From Ignavibacteria bacterium (lineage in GTDB: Bacteria; Bacteroidota; Ignavibacteria; Tepidaquicellales; Tepidaquicellaceae): a DNA stretch of 51,875 bases. Shown here one piece after another: positions 34,356-42,514 of this stretch (position 1 is the stretch's first letter; each line of letters opens with the position of its first letter). The position numbers and the translations under genes were made by a program. The DNA lies in NCBI GenBank assembly GCA_019694675.1, contig JAIBBK010000103.1:1-51875 (forward strand), written 5' to 3'. A model generated the notes under the pieces. The model saw nothing but the letters and a program-made list of their open reading frames with translations, searched no databases and was not told the origin of the DNA.

Positions 34356-35240
34356 TCAGTAAATCAACTTTCTTTCAGCTCCGTTCACTTCCCTGATCCA
34401 TATTCTTCCGTCTCCTCTTGTTCTGTTGGTATAGATCAGCCGCCCGGATCGTGAGCAGTCCGGTGCATATGATAGTGAACTTATGATCTTCTGGGGTGAG
34501 GAAGAGTTGGGAGCATCAAAAATGTACGAGCTCGCATCCGCATATGTTCTCGAGAAGTATGCATCCGCTCCCGAAACCGACAAGTGGGTGTTGGCTGAAT
34601 ATCCTGTTTCAGACATTGCAAGCAGGAACTGCCTGGTGTTGAGCGCCGGGAAATAAATGAACAGGCTGTCTCCGTTCTGTATCCCGCCGCTTCCGGTTGA
34701 CGGCTTGAAATAGTACAGGTTGTCTCCGTAATTAGCCCACGCCGGCCATGCACATCCCTGATCAATCAGCAAAGGCAATGATCCGTCTGAATTTGAAACA
34801 ATGAGTTTTGAATTCTGTATGTAAGCGATCTTTCCGTTGCTGTGGTTCCAGCGAACAGTTACCGCACCCGGACCAATGACTAAACTTCTGATCGCATTAT
34901 TCAATAAACTGTAAACATAAAGCGAGCCGCCTGCCTCAAAAGCTATGGCCGTGTCTGCAGGAGACCAGTCGGGACTTGTGACATTTCCCTGCACTATCTG
35001 AACCTTGTTTGATCCTGAAGAATCCATCACATACAGTCCGGTAAGTTCTCCATCAAGATCATTATGGATGAATGCGATCCGTCTGCCGTCGGATGACCAG
35101 GCCGCATCGAAGTCGATCTGCGTGTACTCGACGGAAGACGGATTTGTCGGAGAATCGCCTTCGCTGCACGAATAAAGAACCGCGCCAAGAAGCAATGCCG
35201 TGATTATTTTGGAAAACAGACTCCTGCCGCCAGAGATCAT
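34356..35240 (-). CDS. Lipoprotein with TolB-like beta-propeller repeats
   Basis: 294 residues. A lipoprotein signal ends in the lipobox LYSC. Then come repeated blades of the WD40-like/PD40 type, each with a D/N-x-D-G or W-S-x-D-G turn: AAWSSDGRRIAFI, LYVMDSSGSNKV, PDWSPADTAIAFE, VRWNHSNGKIAYI. The blades resemble the TolB propeller, but the N-terminal TolB domain is absent. It is probably an outer-membrane or periplasmic lipoprotein of unknown role. It diverges from uvrA across a 125-bp region. Confidence 0.8.
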   Translation of the reverse strand: MISGGRSLFSKIITALLLGAVLYSCSEGDSPTNPSSVEYTQIDFDAAWSSDGRRIAFIHNDLDGELTGLYVMDSSGSNKVQIVQGNVTSPDWSPADTAIAFEAGGSLYVYSLLNNAIRSLVIGPGAVTVRWNHSNGKIAYIQNSKLIVSNSDGSLPLLIDQGCAWPAWANYGDNLYYFKPSTGSGGIQNGDSLFIYFPALNTRQFLLAMSETGYSANTHLSVSGADAYFSRTYADASSYIFDAPNSSSPQKIISSLSYAPDCSRSGRLIYTNRTRGDGRIWIREVNGAERKLIY

Positions 35241-35269
35241 TTGTTGTTTTGCCTCAATTTATCAGCTAA

Positions 35270-35283
35270 TGAATGAACATTCA
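35270..35283. promoter_or_regulatory. Palindrome between the propeller lipoprotein and uvrA
   Basis: TGAATG-AA-CATTCA, 6-bp perfect arms and a 2-bp centre, in the divergent region ~83 bp before uvrA. A repressor site is possible; whether it is an SOS box is unknown, since the LexA site of this group was not identified. Confidence 0.35.
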
Positions 35284-35365
35284 ATTGCCATAAAAACTGA
35301 CGTATCCCGCAGGTTACGGTTTAGTGTATTGTAATTTCACGGGCACCAAACTAAGTTAGTTACTT

Positions 35366-38218
35366 ATGCCCTCATCAAATCTCGATAAGATACTGGTCAA
35401 AGGCGCCAGAGTCCACAATCTCAAGAACATTGATATTGAGATACCGCGGGACAGTCTTGTTGTCTTCACCGGATTGTCCGGTTCCGGCAAATCATCACTG
35501 GCATTCGACACAATTTATGCTGAGGGCCAGCGAAGGTTCATGGAAACGCTGTCCGCTTACGCAAGGCAGTTCATCGGTGGAGTTGAACGCCCTGACGTTG
35601 ACAAGATCGAAGGCCTTTCTCCATCAATCTCCATTGAGCAAAAAACAATCTCGCAGAATCCCAGGTCAACTGTCGGAACCGTAACGGAGATCTATGATTT
35701 CATCAGGCTTCTGTATGCGCGTTGCGGCACTCAGTATTCGCCCGATTCCGGACTGCCCGTTACACGGCAAAACCTCGATCAGATAGTGGATATGCTCCTG
35801 TCCATGAAGGAAAAGTCTAAGATCAGCATACTTGCACCTGTGGTGAAAGGAAGAAAGGGACATTACCGCGAACTTTTTGAAGAGATCGGATCACAGGGTT
35901 TCACGAAAGTCAGGGTTGACGGTGAAACTCTCGACATAACTCCGGGCATGAAGGTTGAGAGATTCAGGATCCATGACATAGAGATCATTGTTGACCGGCT
36001 TGCCGTAAGTCCGAAGTCAAGGGACCGCATAAAAGAATCCGTAGAGACCGCACTCAGGCACGGTGAAGGCATAGTGATCGTGAATGACGGCAAGAAGGAC
36101 AGAATGTTCAACCAAAACCTTTCGGATCCGGTTACAGGCAGAAGCTTTGCCGAGCCGGCGCCGAATTCATTCTCATTCAACTCCCCTTACGGATGGTGCA
36201 AAGATTGTTTTGGACTTGGCGAAAAGAAGGAAATTGATACTGACAAGATAATCCCCGACAAAAATCTCAGCATTAACCAGGGAGGGATAGTTCCGCTCGG
36301 CAAGCCAAGAAGCACCTGGATATATTCGATCTTCAAGGGACTTATAGAGAAGCTCGGCCACGACTTTGACACGCCGCTGAAGAAATTCAGCAAGGACGAT
36401 ATGGAACTGATAATGAACGGCACCCGTGACAGGATCAAGTACTACCACACGAACTCTCTCGGCAGGACAAACCTCTATTCGCACAAGTTCGAGGGACTGG
36501 TAAATTACATTCAGCGTTACGCATCCGATACTACTTCAGAAGCAATACGAATCTGGGCGGAAAGCTTCATGGCCATCAACAAATGCAGGACTTGCGGAGG
36601 CGGAAGGCTCAATACGGATTCGCTGTGGGTCAGGGTCGGGGAGAAGGGAATTTACGAGATATCCCAAATGTCGATCTCCGAATGCCGGAAGTTCTTTGCA
36701 GACCTGAAGCTTGAAGACCGCAAGGCAGTTATTGCACGGCAGATACTGAAAGAGATATGTTCGCGCCTCGATTTTCTTCTTAACGTGGGATTGGATTACC
36801 TCACGCTTGACAGAAGCGCCAGGACTCTTTCCGGAGGGGAGGCGCAGCGTATCCGGCTTGCAACTCAGATCGGTTCACAGCTCACGGGAGTTTTGTACAT
36901 CCTTGACGAACCATCGATAGGCCTGCATCAGAGGGATAATGTGAAGCTTATAAACTCGCTGAAGAGCCTTCGTGATATCGGAAATTCCGTGATAGTGGTG
37001 GAGCATGATAAGGAAATGATCGAGGCATCGGATTTCGTAGTTGATCTCGGCCCCGGCGCAGGGGAGCACGGAGGCGAAGTCGTTGCTTACGGACCTCCTT
37101 CCGCACTGAACGGACACTCACTTACGGGAGAATTCCTGACCGGCATAAAAAAGATCGGAATTCCTTCACGCAGGAGAGAAGGAACCGGGAGACAACTTGT
37201 GCTTAAAGGCGCAAAGGGAAATAATCTCAAGAATGTTACGCTTACAATTCCGCTCGGTAAGTTCATTTGCGTAACAGGTGTCAGCGGCTCCGGCAAATCA
37301 ACTCTTATCACTGAAACGCTTTACAGAATTCTCTCTCAGAAATTCTTCAAGACACCGGAACGGCCGTTGCCTTACGATTCCATAGAAGGGATCAGTATTG
37401 CCAAAGACAACAGGCGGGAGCGGGTGATTGACAAGATAATTGAGATCGACCAGACACCGATCGGAAGGACTCCGCGAAGCAATCCTGCAACATACACGGG
37501 GCTTTTTACTTTCATCAGGGACATATATGCTAACCTGCCCGAAGCGAAGATAAGGGGCTACAAACCGGGAAGGTTCTCATTCAATGTGAAGGGCGGCAGG
37601 TGTGAAGCGTGTGAAGGTGCGGGACTTCAGAAGATCGAAATGAACTTCCTGCCTGATGTATATGTGACATGCGATGTATGCAGAGGAAAGCGGTACAACC
37701 GTGAGACTCTGGAGGTCAGGTATAAAGGAAAGTCAATTTCAGATGTGCTTGATATGACAGTGGAAGAAGCTCTCGGATTCTTTGAAGCAGTTCCGGGGCT
37801 TAAGCGCAAACTCGCAACCCTGCATGATGTCGGCCTTGATTATATCCGGCTGGGACAGCAGGCAACCACTCTTTCCGGAGGCGAGGCGCAAAGAGTCAAG
37901 CTCTCTACCGAGCTTTCAAAGGTCCAGACCGGCAGGACCCTGTACATACTTGACGAACCTACAACCGGCCTGCATTTCAAAGACATCAAAATGCTGCTTG
38001 ATGTGCTTGACAAGCTTGTTGATAAAGGAAACACAGTGATCGTGATTGAGCACAATCTTGACGTAATAAAATCCGCTGACTGGATAATTGACCTCGGCCC
38101 TGAGGGCGGTGAAAAAGGAGGAAGGATAATTGCGGAAGGCACGCCTGAGGAGATCGTTTCCAAGTATGTCGGGATTTCACACACTGCCAGGTTCCTTGGT
38201 GAAGAAATGGCTAAATAG
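35366..38218 (+). CDS. uvrA: Excinuclease ABC subunit A (UvrA), copy 1
   Basis: 950 residues. UvrA is the damage-sensing ATPase of nucleotide excision repair. Two ABC modules are complete: Walker [10 protein letters not shown] (36-44) and GVSGSGKST (~638-646), signatures [13 protein letters not shown] and [13 protein letters not shown], and both ILDEP(S/T) Walker B strands. The zinc module in the second half is CEACEGAG with CDVCRGKR. The zinc site in the first half is [16 protein letters not shown]. It is convergent with the second uvrA 1.2 kb away. Confidence 0.97.
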   Translation: MPSSNLDKILVKGARVHNLKNIDIEIPRDSLVVFTGLSGSGKSSLAFDTIYAEGQRRFMETLSAYARQFIGGVERPDVDKIEGLSPSISIEQKTISQNPRSTVGTVTEIYDFIRLLYARCGTQYSPDSGLPVTRQNLDQIVDMLLSMKEKSKISILAPVVKGRKGHYRELFEEIGSQGFTKVRVDGETLDITPGMKVERFRIHDIEIIVDRLAVSPKSRDRIKESVETALRHGEGIVIVNDGKKDRMFNQNLSDPVTGRSFAEPAPNSFSFNSPYGWCKDCFGLGEKKEIDTDKIIPDKNLSINQGGIVPLGKPRSTWIYSIFKGLIEKLGHDFDTPLKKFSKDDMELIMNGTRDRIKYYHTNSLGRTNLYSHKFEGLVNYIQRYASDTTSEAIRIWAESFMAINKCRTCGGGRLNTDSLWVRVGEKGIYEISQMSISECRKFFADLKLEDRKAVIARQILKEICSRLDFLLNVGLDYLTLDRSARTLSGGEAQRIRLATQIGSQLTGVLYILDEPSIGLHQRDNVKLINSLKSLRDIGNSVIVVEHDKEMIEASDFVVDLGPGAGEHGGEVVAYGPPSALNGHSLTGEFLTGIKKIGIPSRRREGTGRQLVLKGAKGNNLKNVTLTIPLGKFICVTGVSGSGKSTLITETLYRILSQKFFKTPERPLPYDSIEGISIAKDNRRERVIDKIIEIDQTPIGRTPRSNPATYTGLFTFIRDIYANLPEAKIRGYKPGRFSFNVKGGRCEACEGAGLQKIEMNFLPDVYVTCDVCRGKRYNRETLEVRYKGKSISDVLDMTVEEALGFFEAVPGLKRKLATLHDVGLDYIRLGQQATTLSGGEAQRVKLSTELSKVQTGRTLYILDEPTTGLHFKDIKMLLDVLDKLVDKGNTVIVIEHNLDVIKSADWIIDLGPEGGEKGGRIIAEGTPEEIVSKYVGISHTARFLGEEMAK

Positions 38219-38236
38219 TATGCTCGGTCATCTTTT

Positions 38237-38356
38237 TCAGAAGAACCTATACAAGACGTAAGGAACGATCAGCCACAACAGTCCTTTCACAAGAAAAAAC
38301 AAAAACCCGATTATACCAAGCTTCCGGATGTTGTGAACCAGATTCTTCCGGTCCAC
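38237..38356 (-). CDS. Small 39-residue single-pass membrane protein
   Basis: An ORF too short for ordinary gene calls. It starts GTG one base after the stop of the monooxygenase gene. The product opens with charged MDRKNLVHNIRKLG. One hydrophobic segment follows (IIGFLFFLVKGLLWLIVPYVLY) and the protein ends RFF. Positive charge on the cytoplasmic side and a helix of ~22 residues fit a small inner-membrane protein. Similar short proteins with a KGLLWL core occur elsewhere as far as I recall, but I cannot name the family. Confidence 0.55.
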   Translation of the reverse strand: MDRKNLVHNIRKLGIIGFLFFLVKGLLWLIVPYVLYRFF

Positions 38357-38357
38357 T

Positions 38358-38696
38358 TCAGTCGGCAATTACCCTGTACGTCCTGAAATCGGATTTCATT
38401 GGAAGTTCTTCACCCTTTTCCTTTGCAATCCTCAGATCCTCGAATCCTCTTTTGTGGCCTTCTATGAATTCGGGAGATGAGGTCCAGTTCTTAAATGCCT
38501 CCTCCGAATCCCAGTGGCTCATAATGAGATATTCACCTTTGCCGTCAGCCGGTTTCAGTACCTCCATGTGCATGAATCCGGGCATCCTGTCTATTGCTTT
38601 GGCGCGTGAGCCGAAAAGCTCTTCAAACCTGTTGCGGTAATGTTCTTTGCAATCTATGAAGTTGATTGCCACAAAACTCTTTTTCTTTTCTTCCAA
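38358..38696 (-). CDS. Antibiotic-biosynthesis-monooxygenase fold protein (heme-degrading type)
   Basis: 112 residues. The ABM signature is clear: FVAINFIDCKEHYRNRFEELF, MPGFMHMEVLKP, then YLIMSHWDSEEAFKNWTSSPEF. Members of the IsdG/HmoA branch open haem to release iron; others are quinone monooxygenases. This one ends the W-S-x-F block with GHKRG rather than the usual AH, so haem binding is not sure. The start is TTG. A palindrome overlaps the promoter, and a 39-residue membrane protein gene follows. Confidence 0.8.
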   Translation of the reverse strand: MEEKKKSFVAINFIDCKEHYRNRFEELFGSRAKAIDRMPGFMHMEVLKPADGKGEYLIMSHWDSEEAFKNWTSSPEFIEGHKRGFEDLRIAKEKGEELPMKSDFRTYRVIAD

Positions 38697-38727
38697 TTAA
38701 GAGATCAGTTTAAGTTAGAAAGAGCTG

Positions 38728-38749
38728 CAAATATAGTCTTATTAAGACT
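38728..38749 (-). promoter_or_regulatory. Promoter element and palindromic operator of the monooxygenase gene
   Basis: Minus strand: TATATTTG (38735-38728) matches the Bacteroidota -7 element TAnnTTTG. It adjoins AGTCTTA-T-TAAGACT (38735-38749), a perfect 7-bp inverted repeat with a 1-bp centre. Their overlap is typical of a repressor that blocks polymerase. No matching -33 TTTG was found. Confidence 0.55.
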
Positions 38750-38795
38750 GAGTTTAAATAAGAAAATAGAGACCGCGACACTTCCCAGGCATAAA

Positions 38796-39407
38796 CTAAT
38801 TGCTGAGCATCTTGATCAGCTCCCTTAGCTCTTTCTCCCATGCCTTGTCAATTGCAATTGCGCTTTCAAAATCTGATATCGCATCATTCTTTTCTCCGAG
38901 CTCCATGAAGATCTTCCCCCGGTTATAGTAAGAAATGTCATCCGATGGATTTATCTCGATCGCCTTTGTAAAATCTTTAACGGCCTTTTCGAGTTGTCCT
39001 GCCGCCTGATACAAAGATGCGCGGTTGAAGTATGCATCGGACGATCTCTCGCCGTGCTTGATAGCCGCGGTGTAGTCGGTAATTGCGCCTGCCGTGTCTC
39101 CCGTCTTTTCAAGCAGTTCAGCCCTGCCAAAGTAAGCGGGGCCGAATGACTTCTTCTTTCTGATCGCAGTGGTCAGCTCGGTCATGGCTTTCTCATTATC
39201 GAAGTATATAACATACACCATTCCCTTGTAGTAGTGTGTGAGATAATCATCGCTCTGTGAATTCAGGATCTCCATGAAGTACTTGTTTGCGCCGTCAAAA
39301 TCGTCCGAGTAAAAGCTCTTCTTTCCATTCTCAAAATTTTCTTGCATCGTCTGCGAGAACGCCTGTCCCGCAATGAAAATCAGGATAACAGTTAAGATCG
39401 TTTTCAT
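38796..39407 (-). CDS. TPR-repeat exported protein
   Basis: 203 residues. A signal peptide (MKTILTVILIFIAGQAFSQ) is followed by about five TPR units; the clearest are AYFGRAELLEKTGDTAGAIT, AYFNRASLYQAAGQLEKAVK and YYNRGKIFMELGEKNDAIS. The protein should sit in the periplasm and bind peptides or proteins. Its start overlaps the stop of the second uvrA by 4 bp, so it is co-transcribed with it. A link to repair is unlikely given the signal peptide. Confidence 0.85.
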   Translation of the reverse strand: MKTILTVILIFIAGQAFSQTMQENFENGKKSFYSDDFDGANKYFMEILNSQSDDYLTHYYKGMVYVIYFDNEKAMTELTTAIRKKKSFGPAYFGRAELLEKTGDTAGAITDYTAAIKHGERSSDAYFNRASLYQAAGQLEKAVKDFTKAIEINPSDDISYYNRGKIFMELGEKNDAISDFESAIAIDKAWEKELRELIKMLSN

Positions 39408-42307
39408 TTTAAATGCTCCTTTAAAAATTTACCGGTATATGATTCTTTGACTCCGGCCACATCTTCGGGAGTACCGGCGGCCACAATCTCTCCGCCGCCG
39501 TCACCGCTTTCGGGGCCAAGGTCAACAATGTAATCGGCACACTTGATCACTTCAAGATTGTGCTCGATCACAAGAACAGAGTTGCCTTTCTTGATAAGCT
39601 CGTTGAAACACTTAAGTAATTTTGAAACATCATAAAAGTGAAGGCCGGTCGTTGGTTCGTCAAATATGAACAGTGTATGCTTTGAGTCTTCCTGAAACGT
39701 GAGATGGTATGCCAGCTTCACTCTTTGTGATTCTCCTCCGGAGAGTGTTGTGGCAGACTGCCCTACCCTGAGATACCCCAGGCCCACATCATCAAGCACC
39801 TTAAGCTTGTTCACAATCCGGGTATAGGGTTTGAAGAAGCGCATTGCTTCGGATACGGTCATCTCAAGAACCTCGCTGATGTTCTTTGTTTTCCCTTCAG
39901 CGCCTTTCAGCTGGATCTCAAGCGCTTCAGACTTGTATCTTTTTCCCTTGCAGTCTTCGCATTCAAGCACAATATCCGCCATGAACTGCATCTCTATCTT
40001 GATCACTCCGGTTCCCTCGCAGGTCTCGCATCTTCCGCCGGGAATGTTGAACGAAAAGTAACCCGCGTAATGATTTCTCCTCTTTGATTCAGGCGTATCA
40101 GCAAATGCCTCCCGGATGCTGTCAAATGCCTTGATATAAGTGATCGGATTACTTCGGGGAGTCTTACCGATCGGATTCTGATCAACCATCTCCACTCCGT
40201 CAATATTTTCGTATCCTTCAATGATGTCATGTTCACCGATCTTTTCGGAATACGATCCCTCAAAGTGCTTCAGAAGTCCGGAGTAAAGAATGTTGTTTAT
40301 GAGAGTGGACTTTCCCGAACCGCTCACACCTGTGATACAGGTGAACATTCCAAGCGGGATCTTCACATTGATGTCCTTCAGATTGTTGGCCCTGGCGCCG
40401 GTTATTCTGATATACTTCGTCCTTGCGTCAGTCAGCCGCCGCGCTTTTGGTATCTCTATCTTCGACCTGCCGCTGAGATATCTTCCGGTAAGCGAGTGGT
40501 CATCCTTCAGAATGTCTTCGTAAGCGCCGTTGAAAATCACTTCGCCTCCGTTTTCGCCCGCGAACGGCCCCATATCAACTATGCCGTCAGCCTCACGCAT
40601 CATCTCGGCATCATGCTCAACCACCAGCACCGTGTTGCCCACATCACGAAGTGATTTCATGATCGCAATCAGCTTTGCATTATCCCTCGGGTGAAGTCCT
40701 ATCGACGGTTCATCCAGGACGTAGATGGAGCCAACCAGGGATGAGCCGAGAGAGGTGGACAGGTTTATCCTTTGTGATTCACCTCCCGAAAGGGAGTTGG
40801 CCAGGCGGTCAAGCGTGAGATAAGTGAGGCCAACGTCGTTAAGATACTTCAGTCTGTAAACTATCTCCTCCATTATTCTCTCCGACACTTTCCTGTCATA
40901 ATCGCTGAGTCTGAGATCTTTGAAGAATTCGTATGCTTCATCGATCTTCATCTTCACTATGTCAAATATGGTCTTTCCGTTCACCTTTACATACAGCGCT
41001 TCTTTCCGCAGTCTTGAACCACCGCATGCAGAGCAACTTGTATAAGCCCTGTACTTGTTCATCAGCACTCTGTAATGAAGTTTGTACGCCGCCGCCGCTT
41101 CCACCTTCCTGAAGAATCCCCTTATTCCGTCATATTTCCCGCCGCCTTCATAGATGAACCTCTTTTCGTTTTCGCTCAGTCTGTAGTACGGAGTTGATAC
41201 ATCGAGGCCGAAGTTACCCGCTTCATGAATCAGGTCGTAGTAGTTGGAAGAATGCTTCGGTGTGTTGAAAGCCGCAATGGCATGCTCAGAGACGGACTTC
41301 CTTTTGTCGGGTATCACAAGATCCATGTCAATATCGAGCTTCTTGCCAAAGCCCTGGCATTCCTCGCATGCACCGTACGGGTTGTTGAATGAGAAGAGCC
41401 TTGGCTCGGGTTCTTCAAACCTTATCCCGTCAAGCTCAAGATATTTGTTGAACCTGTGAAGTGTTTCCGAATCGTGGGAGTCAATTGAGATGACAACATA
41501 GCCTTCGCTCTCTATGTATGCCAGTTCAATTGAATCATTCAGTCTTGTGACAGAGTCTTTGTCTGAGGGGTCAAACGAAAACCTGTCAATCACCACTCTG
41601 ACTGTACTCGTCTCGTTCTTACGCTTCCTGGCGCCAAACACTTTCTCTGCGATCATTTCCTCGCTCGTATCATTCAGGTCCAGAAGTTCTTTGCCAGCGG
41701 CAACTTTATAGAAGCCCCTGAGTCTGAAATTATTCAGTGCGGCGGCAAATTTCTTCCTGTCCTGCTCAGTCACATCCACCATTACAAATACTCTGAAAGG
41801 CGCTGTGCCGTATGCTGAAGTCAGTTCGTCAATTATGCTCTCCGGTGTGTCCTTCTTCACAAGTGAACCGCTGACGGGCGAGAAGGTCTTTCCTATCCTA
41901 GCAAAGAGCAGTCGAAGATAATCATAGATCTCTGTCATCGTGCCCACTGTCGAACGCGGATTCTTCGTCTGAGTCTTTTGCTCGATAGCCATTGACGGAG
42001 CCAGGCCCGACATGAAGTCAACGTCCGGCTTGTTGATCCTCTCCAGAAACTGCCTTGCGTACGAAGACAAGCTTTCGACATATCTCCTTTGTCCTTCTGC
42101 GTAGATAGTGTCAAACACCAGCGAAGATTTTCCGGAACCGCTTACTCCGGTGAACACAATGAGCCGGTTCTTGGAGATGTCTATGTCAACGCTCTTGAGA
42201 TTGTGAACTCTTGCACCCCGGATCACAATGAATTTTTTGGGGTCCGGATAAAGTCCCTTTGCGTCGGAATTAGTTTTTCCCGTCCTGTCTGTAGTTGTAA
42301 GTGCCAT
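39404..42307 (-). CDS. uvrA2: Excinuclease ABC subunit A (UvrA), divergent copy 2
   Basis: 967 residues. It has both ABC modules (GVSGSGKSS at ~54-62, GVSGSGKST later; signatures NSLSGGESQRINL and TTLSGGESQRVKL) and both zinc sites (CEECQGFG with CSACGGSR; CETCEGTG with CEDCKGKR). It starts with an extra ~25-residue segment (residues 1-25). It is full length, not a shortened class III UvrA. Differences from copy 1 run throughout, so the two are old paralogues. The TPR gene is coupled at its 3' end. Confidence 0.95.
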   Translation of the reverse strand: MALTTTDRTGKTNSDAKGLYPDPKKFIVIRGARVHNLKSVDIDISKNRLIVFTGVSGSGKSSLVFDTIYAEGQRRYVESLSSYARQFLERINKPDVDFMSGLAPSMAIEQKTQTKNPRSTVGTMTEIYDYLRLLFARIGKTFSPVSGSLVKKDTPESIIDELTSAYGTAPFRVFVMVDVTEQDRKKFAAALNNFRLRGFYKVAAGKELLDLNDTSEEMIAEKVFGARKRKNETSTVRVVIDRFSFDPSDKDSVTRLNDSIELAYIESEGYVVISIDSHDSETLHRFNKYLELDGIRFEEPEPRLFSFNNPYGACEECQGFGKKLDIDMDLVIPDKRKSVSEHAIAAFNTPKHSSNYYDLIHEAGNFGLDVSTPYYRLSENEKRFIYEGGGKYDGIRGFFRKVEAAAAYKLHYRVLMNKYRAYTSCSACGGSRLRKEALYVKVNGKTIFDIVKMKIDEAYEFFKDLRLSDYDRKVSERIMEEIVYRLKYLNDVGLTYLTLDRLANSLSGGESQRINLSTSLGSSLVGSIYVLDEPSIGLHPRDNAKLIAIMKSLRDVGNTVLVVEHDAEMMREADGIVDMGPFAGENGGEVIFNGAYEDILKDDHSLTGRYLSGRSKIEIPKARRLTDARTKYIRITGARANNLKDINVKIPLGMFTCITGVSGSGKSTLINNILYSGLLKHFEGSYSEKIGEHDIIEGYENIDGVEMVDQNPIGKTPRSNPITYIKAFDSIREAFADTPESKRRNHYAGYFSFNIPGGRCETCEGTGVIKIEMQFMADIVLECEDCKGKRYKSEALEIQLKGAEGKTKNISEVLEMTVSEAMRFFKPYTRIVNKLKVLDDVGLGYLRVGQSATTLSGGESQRVKLAYHLTFQEDSKHTLFIFDEPTTGLHFYDVSKLLKCFNELIKKGNSVLVIEHNLEVIKCADYIVDLGPESGDGGGEIVAAGTPEDVAGVKESYTGKFLKEHLK

Positions 42308-42460
42308 TAGATCAATATCAAATTTACTTCGCAGAGCATTATTAAGCAGTTACAAAATTCCGCTCAGCATAAGATTTTTTCATCGGCCGCCTGAAATATC
42401 TCCGCCTCCGCCAGCAAACCCGGTTGCATTTCGTGACTGCAAATGTGCCGTGCTAAAAAG

Positions 42461-42488
42461 AAAAAGCCGCCTCAGAAGAAGCGGCTTT
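42461..42488 (-). terminator. Terminator of the rpoBC operon
   Basis: AAGCCGC/GCGGCTT stem (42464-42470 with 42481-42487) with a T-run on the minus strand, 27 bp past the rpoC stop. Only T-rich and non-coding sequence lies between it and uvrA copy 2. Confidence 0.88.
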
Positions 42489-42514
42489 TATACTTCAGCG
42501 CAACAGCCTTGTTA

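Noticed and set aside
42319..42326. TAAATTTG before uvrA copy 2, matching the Bacteroidota -7 element
   Set aside because: It lies only ~12 bp from the start codon and has no matching -33 element at a proper distance.
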